A stretch of 64,000 bases of DNA from an uncultured Lachnospiraceae bacterium (GCA_910589105.1 CAJUST010000005.1:62001-126000), one strand, 5' to 3'. Positions 31,930 to 40,350 are shown, counted from the stretch's first letter. Notes: a model not told the origin generated them from the letters alone. Numbers and translations are program-made.

Positions 31930-33424
31930 AAACATATTCCGCCTGTTCTATAAAACGCCAGCCTCCGAACGTATCTTTTCCGAGTATTCCAGAAAATAAC
32001 GTATCCGTTTGAAATACGGCCTTAATCTGAATACCCGCTATCATACAGTCTAATACGCAATTCGAATATTTTTCTTCATTTTGCATATGCCACTCCATTA
32101 AATCCATACTCCGGTAAGCAATCTGCTTCACGGTCTTTTTGTAAAGCAGGGCATCCAGATAATTTTCATATGATAATCCCTTTGTTTCTTTTGAACTATC
32201 TAAATCCATACACGCCCCTAAATTCATCAACTGCGTCTTCCAATCTGCCGACTTTTTCATAAGCGGCGTTTTTCCTCCAGCAAGCAGGCATTTTACGTCC
32301 ACGACGCTCTCTGCAAATGCCCAAGCCGCTAAAATTCCTTGTTTTATCACAGGAATAATCAGTGGATTTGCAGAAACACCCCCAATAGCCATTGCCGCCT
32401 GCATTGCTTCTGCCTTTTTTGCTTCGTCCGTCTGTAAATAGAGAAAATTCATGCCTTCCCGCATCCAAAGCAATTCCTTCACAGCTTTTTTTAGGTTTTC
32501 CTCATCACTCCCTTTTCCATACAGGATATATTCCATTCCATAAGAAAGCGCCCCGTCTTTATCTGGATCGACTGCATTTCCAGCATTCGTTTTCACAAAT
32601 TCCTGCATTAAAATTCTTTCATACCAGCCGGGCTTTTCTTTTTGTTTAAAATTCCCTGCTGCAATCTTCCGTTTCATTAAGCAATTATCCACAGACACTT
32701 GCTTTTCTGAGACTGTTTTCCCCGAAGGAAACACCATTCCAAGTATTCCTTGTTTCTTAATTTCCTTAATTGTTTCCATTGGGTTTTCAGAAACAGCCTG
32801 CGGTTTTTGCGGCATCTGATCTGTCTGTTTTGCCACGTCAGCCGAAACCGCATCTTTCTCCTGTTCCTGCTGCCTGACAAGATCCTCTATCGCATTTTGG
32901 GCATCTGCAATATACACATCTGTATTGACTGTTTGCTCCTGTTTGTCTGTCAGATTTTGAATCCCCTTTAGAATCTTTTCTGCCGCCCGTTTTCCTAATT
33001 TTTGTTTCATGCTGTTTGCCGCCTGAACTTCAAACACCTTCCCATTTTCATCTGTAATCAGACGGTATCCCACACATTTTGCATCAAAACCATTCATTCG
33101 GTACAAGTTGACGCCACACACATTTTCATATCCATAGAAATTATCCGTAAAGAATGCCTCCAATTCTTCTTCAACCGATTCTATTTTTAACGCATTGCCC
33201 CCAAATCCCCCGTCATAAAGAAACAGTTGGCGCTCCTCTAACAGTCCCGCATGATAACCGGCAAAAAGCGATTCTGCCGCAAGATTTGCCCATTCTTTTG
33301 CATCTGACTTTAACCCATAAAACCGCGCAGACTCCAAAAGAGCCAAAATTAAAACCGCCAAAACCGGAAGCGCAATACAAAGCGGAACTGTAACAGAAGC
33401 TTCCATTTTATATGCGTCCCTCAT
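31916..33424 (-). CDS. DUF5702-like surface protein of the Tad locus
   Basis: 502 residues. The N-terminus (YKMEASVTVPLCIALPVLAV) is a type IV prepilin-like signal followed by a large extracytoplasmic domain with Lys/Glu-rich helices. I recall this domain as DUF5702. The role is unknown; it is probably a pilus-associated surface protein or assembly partner processed by the local peptidases. It overlaps the pilin gene by 4 bp and the TadE gene by 14 bp. Confidence 0.7.
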   Translation of the reverse strand: MRDAYKMEASVTVPLCIALPVLAVLILALLESARFYGLKSDAKEWANLAAESLFAGYHAGLLEERQLFLYDGGFGGNALKIESVEEELEAFFTDNFYGYENVCGVNLYRMNGFDAKCVGYRLITDENGKVFEVQAANSMKQKLGKRAAEKILKGIQNLTDKQEQTVNTDVYIADAQNAIEDLVRQQEQEKDAVSADVAKQTDQMPQKPQAVSENPMETIKEIKKQGILGMVFPSGKTVSEKQVSVDNCLMKRKIAAGNFKQKEKPGWYERILMQEFVKTNAGNAVDPDKDGALSYGMEYILYGKGSDEENLKKAVKELLWMREGMNFLYLQTDEAKKAEAMQAAMAIGGVSANPLIIPVIKQGILAAWAFAESVVDVKCLLAGGKTPLMKKSADWKTQLMNLGACMDLDSSKETKGLSYENYLDALLYKKTVKQIAYRSMDLMEWHMQNEEKYSNCVLDCMIAGIQIKAVFQTDTLFSGILGKDTFGGWRFIEQAEYVYGKK

Positions 33425-33591
33425 TCCACTGCCTTAGCCTTCTTTTCCACTGAATCCAAAAGATCTTTAACTAAAGCCTGAAGCTGTTTCCGAAAAATGA
33501 CAACCGCCCCAATTAAGACCACCAGTATTAAAATAACTTCCACAACCCCGTTTGCATCTTCTTCCATCAAAAATTCATTCCATTCCCTCAT
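33421..33591 (-). CDS. Flp1-family type IVb pilin
   Basis: 56 residues, the likely major pilin. EEDANGVVEVILILVVLIGA has the acidic Glu before a hydrophobic helix, with GVVEVILI as the cleavage-site region. The short tail is basic and charged. ATG 33591 follows GGAGG 7 bases upstream. Lies between tadC-like and DUF5702 genes, overlapping the latter by 4 bp. Confidence 0.8.
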   Translation of the reverse strand: MREWNEFLMEEDANGVVEVILILVVLIGAVVIFRKQLQALVKDLLDSVEKKAKAVE

Positions 33592-33653
33592 AAAATTTCC
33601 TCCATTTTTCTTCACACTACATTATTCCATTTCCAATGCTTCCTAAACTTCTC

Positions 33654-34937
33654 TTAAAATACGCGGATCGATAAAAATGCCGGAATAATCACAATCGCCA
33701 TAACAATAAAAAGCATTAACATCATAGGAATCAGCATTTTTGTCCCAGCTTCCTCCCCAAATTTCCGCGCCGCATTTTTCCTCTCTAAGAACACTCTGTC
33801 CGCTTCTTCATTTAACTGTTCCATTAACTTACAGTTTCCCATTCTCTGCCCCGAAACCAACAGCGACACAAGTTTCCGGTATGGCTGCAAATCACATTTT
33901 TCTGAAAACCTTTGATATGCCCGTAATTCACCAATGCCATTCTCCAATTCACAAATCATCTGATTTAATTCCTCATATACTAATTCTTCTTTTCCTCCCG
34001 CTTGTTTTCTTCTTTGGTACATCTGATTCATTTTTCGCAGGCCGCCCGGTATCGTCATGCCTGCTCCAAGCAGTAAAGACAATTTACTGACAAACTCAGG
34101 ATAAGAAAGCAACATATTTCTTTTTCGTTTTTGTAACTGTTTTTCTCTCTGCTCTTTTGCGGCATATGCCGACGCAAAAGCCGCCAATATGCCCAACAAT
34201 AGAATTTCTATCGATTGATACGAAGAAACTTCCTGCCATGTCGCCTTCTGCCCGTCTATTTCATTTGGCAATTCCACATAGGGATTTGTCTCGTCCTGTA
34301 ATCCTATCTGCTTTTTAATTTCACATAACACTGCTTCTTCCCTGCTTTTTGCCAAGGGCTGTATTTGAAATGAAAAACGGTAAATATCTTCACTTTCCCC
34401 ACAGCTCAACGCTACAAACGCTTCTATTTCTTCTTTTTCCTGTCCCAATGCCTCTTGAAAAATCGTCCCTTCCGCTGAAATCACTTCTTCATCTGAAAAC
34501 AGCCATTCCGCCAAGACCTCTCCGTTTTGATAAGAGCCGGATACATTTGGATTTGAAACAATCTCATTTAAAGATGCATTGCTTCCACAAAACGTATCCT
34601 GAATTTCATCTATCGCCGCTTGAATCCGTTCTAATTCTTCCGAAGGTTTATATTTTCTCTCCGGAATCAAAAGCGTCACCGGATATGTTATTTTTTCCTT
34701 TTCCAAACAAACGGATGCCTCTGTTTCCAATTCTCCTTCATTTGGAGGATTTCTTTTTACCAGCCCCGATGCAATTCCCTCAGAAGAAACTCCAGACAAA
34801 ACTTCAGCTAAAATCCCAAACAAACCAAAGATAAATAAAATTCTACACGGACTACGGATATATTGCCAAAATGCCTGTTTTCGCAAAACTGCCATTCCCA
34901 ATAGCAGAATCAAACAAACTCCTACACATAAAACCAT
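33654..34937 (-). CDS. TadC-like pilus platform protein with a large extra domain
   Basis: 427 residues. The C-terminal part (after about residue 260) is a GspF/TadC platform domain: SYPEFVSKLSLLLGAGMTIP, then a final membrane helix. Unusually, between the second membrane segment (about 32-48) and the third (about 244-262) lies a polar region of about 190 residues, predicted outside the membrane. Pairs with the TadB-like protein 2 bp upstream to anchor the pilus. Confidence 0.82.
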   Translation of the reverse strand: MVLCVGVCLILLLGMAVLRKQAFWQYIRSPCRILFIFGLFGILAEVLSGVSSEGIASGLVKRNPPNEGELETEASVCLEKEKITYPVTLLIPERKYKPSEELERIQAAIDEIQDTFCGSNASLNEIVSNPNVSGSYQNGEVLAEWLFSDEEVISAEGTIFQEALGQEKEEIEAFVALSCGESEDIYRFSFQIQPLAKSREEAVLCEIKKQIGLQDETNPYVELPNEIDGQKATWQEVSSYQSIEILLLGILAAFASAYAAKEQREKQLQKRKRNMLLSYPEFVSKLSLLLGAGMTIPGGLRKMNQMYQRRKQAGGKEELVYEELNQMICELENGIGELRAYQRFSEKCDLQPYRKLVSLLVSGQRMGNCKLMEQLNEEADRVFLERKNAARKFGEEAGTKMLIPMMLMLFIVMAIVIIPAFLSIRVF

Positions 34938-34939
34938 CG

Positions 34940-35719
34940 TTACACTTCAACCTCCAAAATTTTCAATCCCAGATAAAACGATATGCCATAGAGCGCTACC
35001 GCTGCCGTCATAATGCAAATCCCAAACAAATTTCCATATAATTTTCCAATAAATTCAGGAGACGTCATACGGAAAAACAATAAAATTCCAAGCGGAACAA
35101 CGCACATTACTTTCTGTTCCAACGCTTTTTCCGCCATCACTGTATGGATCTCCTCAGTGACTTCGATTTTGTCGCAGATCCTCCCAATCGATGTATTGAT
35201 AATATGAATAAAATCCCCGCCTCCTCTTTTTGCATAGCCGAAAATCTCAACAAAATTTTCAATATCTTCACTCCCACTGCCTTTTGCAAAATCAAAAAGG
35301 ATACGCTCCAAAGGCTCTGAAAGACTTAACCGTGATTCCAATTCACAAAGCCTTCCGGCTAAAATAGATTCCCCGCCATATAGTTGTCCAAAATTATGTA
35401 ATCCTATCAAAAATGACCGCTCCACAGAATTTCCAGCGGCTAATGCTCCACTTACCGCATACATATAATCTTTAAATTCTAAATTAAGCTGTTTTAACTC
35501 CTTCTTTTGCCGTAATTGTCGCAAAAATCTGCCAGACAAAAAATATAGAAGCGGAAAATATCCCATACCCCAAAGCGAATTATAAAATAAAAATGCAATT
35601 AAAAGACTTCCCGCCAATGTAATCTCAAATTGAAACAAAAAGTTCCGGTATGCTAAAATCCGGCAGACTTCCACTTTTCCCTGTGCAATAATTCCCCCAC
35701 TTTTTCCCATCTTCCACAT
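34940..35719 (-). CDS. tadB: TadB-like pilus platform protein
   Basis: 259 residues. GspF-type membrane protein: FKDYMYAVSGALAAGNSVER near residue 85, GGDFIHIINTSIGRICDKIE, and membrane helices at the N- and C-termini. Forms the inner-membrane platform for Flp pilus assembly with TadC. The start is inside the ATPase gene (67-bp overlap in another frame), set by GGGAGG upstream of ATG 35719. Confidence 0.85.
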   Translation of the reverse strand: MWKMGKSGGIIAQGKVEVCRILAYRNFLFQFEITLAGSLLIAFLFYNSLWGMGYFPLLYFLSGRFLRQLRQKKELKQLNLEFKDYMYAVSGALAAGNSVERSFLIGLHNFGQLYGGESILAGRLCELESRLSLSEPLERILFDFAKGSGSEDIENFVEIFGYAKRGGGDFIHIINTSIGRICDKIEVTEEIHTVMAEKALEQKVMCVVPLGILLFFRMTSPEFIGKLYGNLFGICIMTAAVALYGISFYLGLKILEVEV

Positions 35720-36864
35720 ACCTTTCCTCCCATTTCTCCAGATTCCACAAACTTAAACAACACATTCAACTTAATTTCCCCATCTTCAATTCCATCCAGC
35801 TCTGTAATCTCTAACACTTTACGGCTTTTATCCCGCATCCTCCCCAAATGAATCAATAAATCAATTCCAGATGCAATCTGTCCGCGTACCGCCAAAACAG
35901 GAAGCTCCATTCCCATTAAAACCATCGTTTCCAAACGGGAAATCATATCACGCGCGCTATTTGCATGACCCGTCCCAAGGCTTCCTGAATGGCCTGTATT
36001 ATTTGCGCTTAATAAATCGACTGCTTCTGCGCCGCGGCATTCACCCACAATAATGCGGCTTGGACGCATCCGAAGGGCAGTTCGAATCAATTCACGGATT
36101 CCTATGGAAGAAACTCCTTCAAACCCAGCCGTCCTTGTTTCAAGCCGCACCAGATTTGAAATGCCATTTAACTTTAACTCCGCAGAATCTTCAATCGTAA
36201 TTACACGTTCTTCTTTCGGGATAAAATCAGATAACGCATTTAGAAACGTCGTCTTACCGGAACCCGTTCCACCCGAGATAAATATGTTATATCCGGCAAT
36301 GACTGTTTTTTCTAAGAAAAAGACAATTTCTTTTGATAAAGAGCCATAGGCTAACAGCTTTTCCATATTCATCGGCTCTTTCGAGAATTTACGGATAGAA
36401 ATGGCAGAACCATCTAAAGAAATGGGATTTAATACAATATTCACTCTTGATCCGTCCAAAAGCCTTGTATCTACAATCGGAGAAGCTTCATTTACCATTC
36501 TGTTTCCGGCGGCGCAAATTGCCTGAATCAAATCCGCCAATTCCTCCTCTCCTGAAAACGTCTTGCCAAAGAGATGCAATCTTCCTTCCTTTTCATAAAA
36601 AATCTGCATAGGCCCATTCACTAAAATCTCAGTCACACCCTCATCTTCAATTAATTCCTGAAGCGCCCCAAATTTGCGGAAAGAAGCAAAAACTGCTTCC
36701 ATACATAATTTCCTTTTCTGAAAAGAGAGAAGATGCGATTTATCTTTTTCCTGAAGTTTTTCCTCAATACAGTATCTTAATTCCCGATCCGAAAGCTCCC
36801 TGCTGCGTTCCATTTCCTGCAAAACTTCTTCTTTTACCGTCAAATAAAACTCTTTTTCAGTCAA
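35653..36864 (-). CDS. tadA: TadA/CpaF family secretion ATPase
   Basis: 403 residues, the motor for Flp pilus assembly. A disordered N-terminal domain, then the conserved EDEGVTEILVNGP, the P-loop GGTGSGKTT (198-206), the Asp box and the region ERVITIEDSAELKL, and RPSRIIVGECRGAEA. Its last 67 bases overlap the start of the TadB gene, an unusually long coding overlap. Confidence 0.95.
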   Translation of the reverse strand: MTEKEFYLTVKEEVLQEMERSRELSDRELRYCIEEKLQEKDKSHLLSFQKRKLCMEAVFASFRKFGALQELIEDEGVTEILVNGPMQIFYEKEGRLHLFGKTFSGEEELADLIQAICAAGNRMVNEASPIVDTRLLDGSRVNIVLNPISLDGSAISIRKFSKEPMNMEKLLAYGSLSKEIVFFLEKTVIAGYNIFISGGTGSGKTTFLNALSDFIPKEERVITIEDSAELKLNGISNLVRLETRTAGFEGVSSIGIRELIRTALRMRPSRIIVGECRGAEAVDLLSANNTGHSGSLGTGHANSARDMISRLETMVLMGMELPVLAVRGQIASGIDLLIHLGRMRDKSRKVLEITELDGIEDGEIKLNVLFKFVESGEMGGKVCGRWEKVGELLHREKWKSAGF

Positions 36865-37867
36865 ATTCTACCCCTCCATACAATATGGAGCGGATATAAT
36901 CTCCCATACTGCCATATAATCCATTGTCTAAAGGGTTTCCATCTTCCAAAAAGGACATACGTTCCGGCAAAATCAAGCGGTTCATGTTTGTTTTTGTGTG
37001 TTCACCCTCTTTTTCAAGATATTGAAGAAACTCCTCTAACCTGTAGTGATTAACCACTCCTTCTCGCCCTAAACAGTAAAAACTTCCAAAAACCTGTATC
37101 ATTTCCGCAAAACCGAGGAACACCATGCCAAAATCAATAAGAATGGCATCATACCCACTTCGGTTTCTAAGCTCAAGCAGCAACTTTTCAAACAAAGTCT
37201 TAGAAATCTCCGATAAATGCTCCGGATTTACCACCGGAGGAATATAGTCAAAATCCCGATAAGTCTGCCGAACACGGTGCAATTCAGCGGCAAAATCATG
37301 CCCTTCCTGCATCATTCCATAAAGCAAATCCCCAATATCCTCCGAAGCTTTTGTATTTGTCAACCAATAAAACCCACTATGCTCCATTAAATTCAGATAA
37401 AGCACTTTCTGAGATTCCGCTAAAATTTGAGCCATTGTCATACTAAACACCATCTGACTTTCATGGCAGACTGGAGAATAAACGCCAATTAACTTCGCTA
37501 TCTGCTCAGGATAAAACATATTCTCCTCCTCCTGCTGCCAAAGCATAGAAGAAATCTGGCAAAACAGCTTCTTAGCCGATTGATACTTAGGGACAAACAG
37601 ACAATCCGCCAACGCATTTTTCCTCAGCCCTTCACTAAGAAGAATTTTTTTCGAACGAAACGGATAAGATTCCATCATCTCCCAAAACCCAGCCGTCAAA
37701 ACAACTGCATCAAACATAACCCCCTCCCGTTCCTTCTCTGCAAATAAATCCACATTCGAAAACGTCCAAATTTTAAAAAACATTTCCTTTTTACGAACCA
37801 GATACCCTTTTAACCGTTCCAAATACGCTTCTTCTTCATCTAAAAAAGCAATTTTTAATTGAACCAC
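36857..37867 (-). CDS. CpaE/TadZ-like protein with degenerate P-loop
   Basis: 336 residues. An N-terminal receiver-like region (LKIAFLDEEEAYLERLKGYL) is followed by a MinD/CpaE-type domain. The place of the ATP-binding loop reads GVYSPVCHESQMVFSMTMAQ (about 128-147), where family members have a G-x-G-K-T/S loop, so nucleotide binding is probably lost. It should place the pilus apparatus at the cell pole. GTG 37867 has GGAGG at 7 bases; GTG 37873 is in frame but too close. It overlaps the ATPase gene by 8 bp. Confidence 0.75.
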   Translation of the reverse strand: MVQLKIAFLDEEEAYLERLKGYLVRKKEMFFKIWTFSNVDLFAEKEREGVMFDAVVLTAGFWEMMESYPFRSKKILLSEGLRKNALADCLFVPKYQSAKKLFCQISSMLWQQEEENMFYPEQIAKLIGVYSPVCHESQMVFSMTMAQILAESQKVLYLNLMEHSGFYWLTNTKASEDIGDLLYGMMQEGHDFAAELHRVRQTYRDFDYIPPVVNPEHLSEISKTLFEKLLLELRNRSGYDAILIDFGMVFLGFAEMIQVFGSFYCLGREGVVNHYRLEEFLQYLEKEGEHTKTNMNRLILPERMSFLEDGNPLDNGLYGSMGDYIRSILYGGVEFD

Positions 37868-37889
37868 CCACACACCTCCATCTTATCCG

Positions 37890-38393
37890 CTACCCACAAA
37901 ACAACGCCGCCACTGCGCCAAACAAAACCGGAACAGCAAACGCAAAAGAAATTTGTTCTTCTTCATATGGCGGCTGATAAGGCTCAATCTTCCCACAAGA
38001 AAAAATCCCCGCCAAATACCAAAACGCATACTGCATCCTCTGCCACCGCCTTCGATCAACAATCAGACAAAAAGCAGATCCAGCTCCTGCCGCCAAAAAA
38101 CCATAAACTATACATTTGCACAATTCCTGAATTGTAAGTATACTGCCCATCATGGAAAATAATTTGATATCGCCTGCCCCAAGGACACGCATTTGAAATA
38201 AAAGATAAAAAAGAATAATAGGAACCGATATGTTCCTAAGAAAAAAATATATGCCTTCAGCATGATGCTGTAACACTTGGAGACATCCTCCAAAAACCAT
38301 GCCCAAAACAATCAGCCTGTTTGAAATCTTACCAGACCGAATATCCTGTCCCGCCGCTAAACTCAAAAAAGAAAACAGCAGAACCAACTTCAC
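37890..38393 (-). CDS. tadV: Prepilin peptidase, A24 family (first copy)
   Basis: 167 residues, TadV/CpaA-like. Catalytic aspartates D17 (QDIRSGKIS) and D75 (GAGD). About four membrane helices. The start is GTG 38393 with only a weak GGTGGG/GGAAG upstream. First gene of the Tad operon, about 35 bases after the promoter. Confidence 0.88.
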   Translation of the reverse strand: MKLVLLFSFLSLAAGQDIRSGKISNRLIVLGMVFGGCLQVLQHHAEGIYFFLRNISVPIILFYLLFQMRVLGAGDIKLFSMMGSILTIQELCKCIVYGFLAAGAGSAFCLIVDRRRWQRMQYAFWYLAGIFSCGKIEPYQPPYEEEQISFAFAVPVLFGAVAALFCG

Positions 38394-38432
38394 ACTTCCA
38401 ACCCACCACCCACCTTTCTGTTATTAACCATT

Positions 38433-38461
38433 ATTATAAATAACTTTCCGAATTCTGTCTA
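38433..38461 (-). promoter_or_regulatory. Strong sigma-A type promoter of the Tad operon
   Basis: Minus-strand -35 TAGACA (38456-38461), 17-bp spacer, -10 TATAAT (38433-38438, perfect). Only one mismatch in twelve positions. A palindrome lies 25 bp upstream of the -35. Confidence 0.8.
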
Positions 38462-38486
38462 CCACTTTCCAATAAAATTATTAACT

Positions 38487-38503
38487 TTGTGAAATATTCA
38501 CAA
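38487..38503. promoter_or_regulatory. Palindromic candidate operator at the Tad promoter
   Basis: TTGTGAAATATTCACAA: 7-bp arms TTGTGAA/TTCACAA around a 3-bp centre. It overlaps the bofA stop codon and lies 25 bp upstream of the -35 of the Tad promoter. It resembles CRP/FNR half-sites (TGTGA) and Rex half-sites, but spacing differs by one from both. A regulator binding here is inference. Confidence 0.45.
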
Positions 38504-38770
38504 CAAATTATAAAACAAAATCCCATAAATCAACGCAAGACCGCCTGTACCAAGGCTTCCGACCGCCAAAATATTAATCGGATTCAATCCCGCCGAAGCC
38601 TCAATTCCCGCTCTCGCCAACAACAAATTAATCATATAAATCGCCATAATCCCCAGAACCATGCGGACAACAAAATTCAAAAAAATCTCCGCCTTCCTCC
38701 TCAAAAACCCAATCGCCAACACCAAACAACAAATCCCCGCCAGCGCCAACGCCCCAATTTTAATATCCAT
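38498..38770 (-). CDS. bofA: BofA-family protein (sigma-K checkpoint type)
   Basis: 90 residues, two membrane helices. The C-terminal NPINILAVGSLGTGGLALIY matches the BofA family, whose Bacillus member restrains the SpoIVFB protease during sporulation. In non-sporulating or divergent Clostridia the role can differ. ATG 38770 follows GGGGAG. In many Firmicutes the gene follows yaaL on the same strand; here the yaaL-like gene is divergent. Confidence 0.85.
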   Translation of the reverse strand: MDIKIGALALAGICCLVLAIGFLRRKAEIFLNFVVRMVLGIMAIYMINLLLARAGIEASAGLNPINILAVGSLGTGGLALIYGILFYNLL

Positions 38771-38860
38771 AAAAAACTCCCCGTCCTATCTTGATACAAT
38801 CTATGCTTATCCCCATGACAATATACCTGCAAAAGAGTTTTCCACAAAATTAAAAATAAT

Positions 38861-39290
38861 CCACCCTTTCCAAATAATAACCAATCAATCTAACTCCAAA
38901 TCATGCTCCCTCACTTAATCAAGTTCCAACTTACATTATTTTTATCACTATAAAACTCTATAAAACATATATATCTAATCTACGCAATCAAATTTTTACA
39001 TAGTCCACCTTTTTCATATATAAACCGTTCAATTCTACTCCATACCATGATCCCTCACTTAATTTAATTCATAGATAAAATATTTTCATCACTATTAATC
39101 TCTTAAGAAACATACTTATCTAATCTAAATATTGAGTATTTTAAATAAACTCCTTTTCATAAAATAACCAAACAACTCTACTCCATACCATGATCCCTCA
39201 CTTAATCAAATTCATACATAAAATATTTTATAACCATTAATTCCTCAATAAGCATATATCTAATTTAAACATTCAATACCCCTTTAATCA
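38861..39290. repeat. About 143-bp tandem repeats, three copies
   Basis: CTCCATACCATGATCCCTCA occurs at 39038 and 39181, with a variant at 38894 (CTCCAAATCATGCTCCCTCA); the offsets are 144 and 143. Each copy continues with an AT-rich run containing ATATCTAATCTA-like segments. The plus strand is A/C-rich with very few G. Nothing coding is supported. Confidence 0.8.
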
Positions 39291-39338
39291 AAATAAGACT
39301 ATTCCAACTAAGACTAAGTTTTTCAAATCCTATTAAAA

Positions 39339-39520
39339 CTTTTCCATTCAAATAAAATTACCAAACATAAAACTTTTCAATCAATATCAAAGCTTTTCCA
39401 TTCAAATAAATTACCAAACATAAAACTTTTCAATCAATATCAAAGCTTTTCCATTCCTATTAAAAACTTTTCCATTCAAATAAAATTACCAAACATAAAA
39501 CTTTTCAATCAATATCAAAG
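39339..39520. repeat. 54-bp tandem repeats, three near-identical copies
   Basis: Units at 39339-39392, 39393-39445 (one base shorter) and 39467-39520 begin CTTTTCCATTCAAATAAA and end CAATCAATATCAAAG. The third is separated by a 21-bp partial copy. Two units are identical, so the array is young. Degenerate versions continue to 39720. Confidence 0.9.
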
Positions 39521-39750
39521 CTTTTCAAATCTTATTTAACCCATTTCAATAAAAACAAAACTATTCCAATCAAAATAAAACTCTTTCAAACCAAAATACT
39601 TTTCAAACCAAAATAAAGCTTTTCAAATCTCAATAAAACTTTTCCATTCAAAATAGGATTACTCCAAACAAAACAAGTTTCTTCCATTCAAAACATACCT
39701 ATTCCAGCCAAACCAAATCTCAGTGTCCCACTCCCAACAACATAGTGAGT

Positions 39751-39989
39751 GAGAGTTTGTATCCGAATAAGCTTTTGGTTGTTAGCTTGTGATTGGATTT
39801 AGAACATCTTAGCAGTCCCGCCCAAAAATCAGGAATCCGCGGACAGGACGTCCGCGGAAGTCCTAATACGCCATGGAAGGCGTTTTTAGGACGGTTCCGC
39901 CCGTCATTCAAAGAAAAAACGGGACTGCTTAGAAGTTCTTAATCCATGAACACCCTAACAAGCAAAAGCTTATTCGGATACAAACTCTC
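39751..39989. repeat. 239-bp long palindromic element (hairpin element 2)
   Basis: Perfect 27-bp arms at 39751-39777 and 39963-39989 are extended inward by imperfect pairing and by AGCAGTCCCG / CGGGACTGCT. The centre holds two perfect small hairpins, 39837-39857 (CCGCGGAC/GTCCGCGG) and 39860-39892 (GTCCTAA/TTAGGAC plus CGCC/GGCG), so a cloverleaf-like fold is possible. A 63-aa ORF inside is a by-product of the pairing. No transposase is nearby; it could be a non-autonomous mobile or dispersed element. Confidence 0.85.
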
Positions 39990-40098
39990 AGCCACCCCCA
40001 ATTATTTCTAATTTCTCCCTCTTTTCCGTATACTATCCCCCTCAACTGACTATAATTAAAATATAAGTAAACAGGCTCATAAGAAAGTGGGGATTATT

Positions 40099-40350
40099 AT
40101 GAAACGAATTTTCAAAGAAAACAAACAAAGCAACAAACGCTACGAACTGTTATTAGAAGATTTAGACCGCACAAAACACGATCTGGATTCCGCATACAAA
40201 AATCTTTCGAACGCAGTTGAGCCGGATTTAATCGACTGCTATATCTATGAAGTGCAGTCCGTTCAAATGCGTTATAAATTTCTGCTGGGCAGGGTAAAAC
40301 AAATAGAGGATTCTTATGCAAAGAATCCCCTAGAATTTTCCGGTTCTTGA
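40099..40350 (+). CDS. YaaL-like protein (DUF2508)
   Basis: 83 residues. YELLLEDLDRTKHDLDSAYK and the conserved PDLIDCYIYEVQSVQMRYKFLL fit the DUF2508/YaaL family, which usually sits between recR and bofA. Function unknown; mostly helical and soluble. ATG 40099 has GTGGGG upstream; a GTG four codons earlier is possible. Its last 37 bases overlap fliS head to head, an unusual arrangement. Confidence 0.8.
   Translation: MKRIFKENKQSNKRYELLLEDLDRTKHDLDSAYKNLSNAVEPDLIDCYIYEVQSVQMRYKFLLGRVKQIEDSYAKNPLEFSGS

Noticed and set aside
38487..38503. A definite Rex or CRP binding site
   Set aside because: Half-sites are similar but the centre is 3 bp between the 7-bp arms, one less than the Rex consensus; kept as an unassigned candidate operator.
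39339..39520. CRISPR array in the 54-bp repeats
   Set aside because: Repeats are continuous or nearly so, with no unique spacers of fixed length and no cas genes.
39720..39911. 63-aa ORF inside the long palindrome
   Set aside because: It lies wholly in self-complementary sequence, lacks a convincing ribosome binding site and resembles no family; treated as a by-product of the hairpin.
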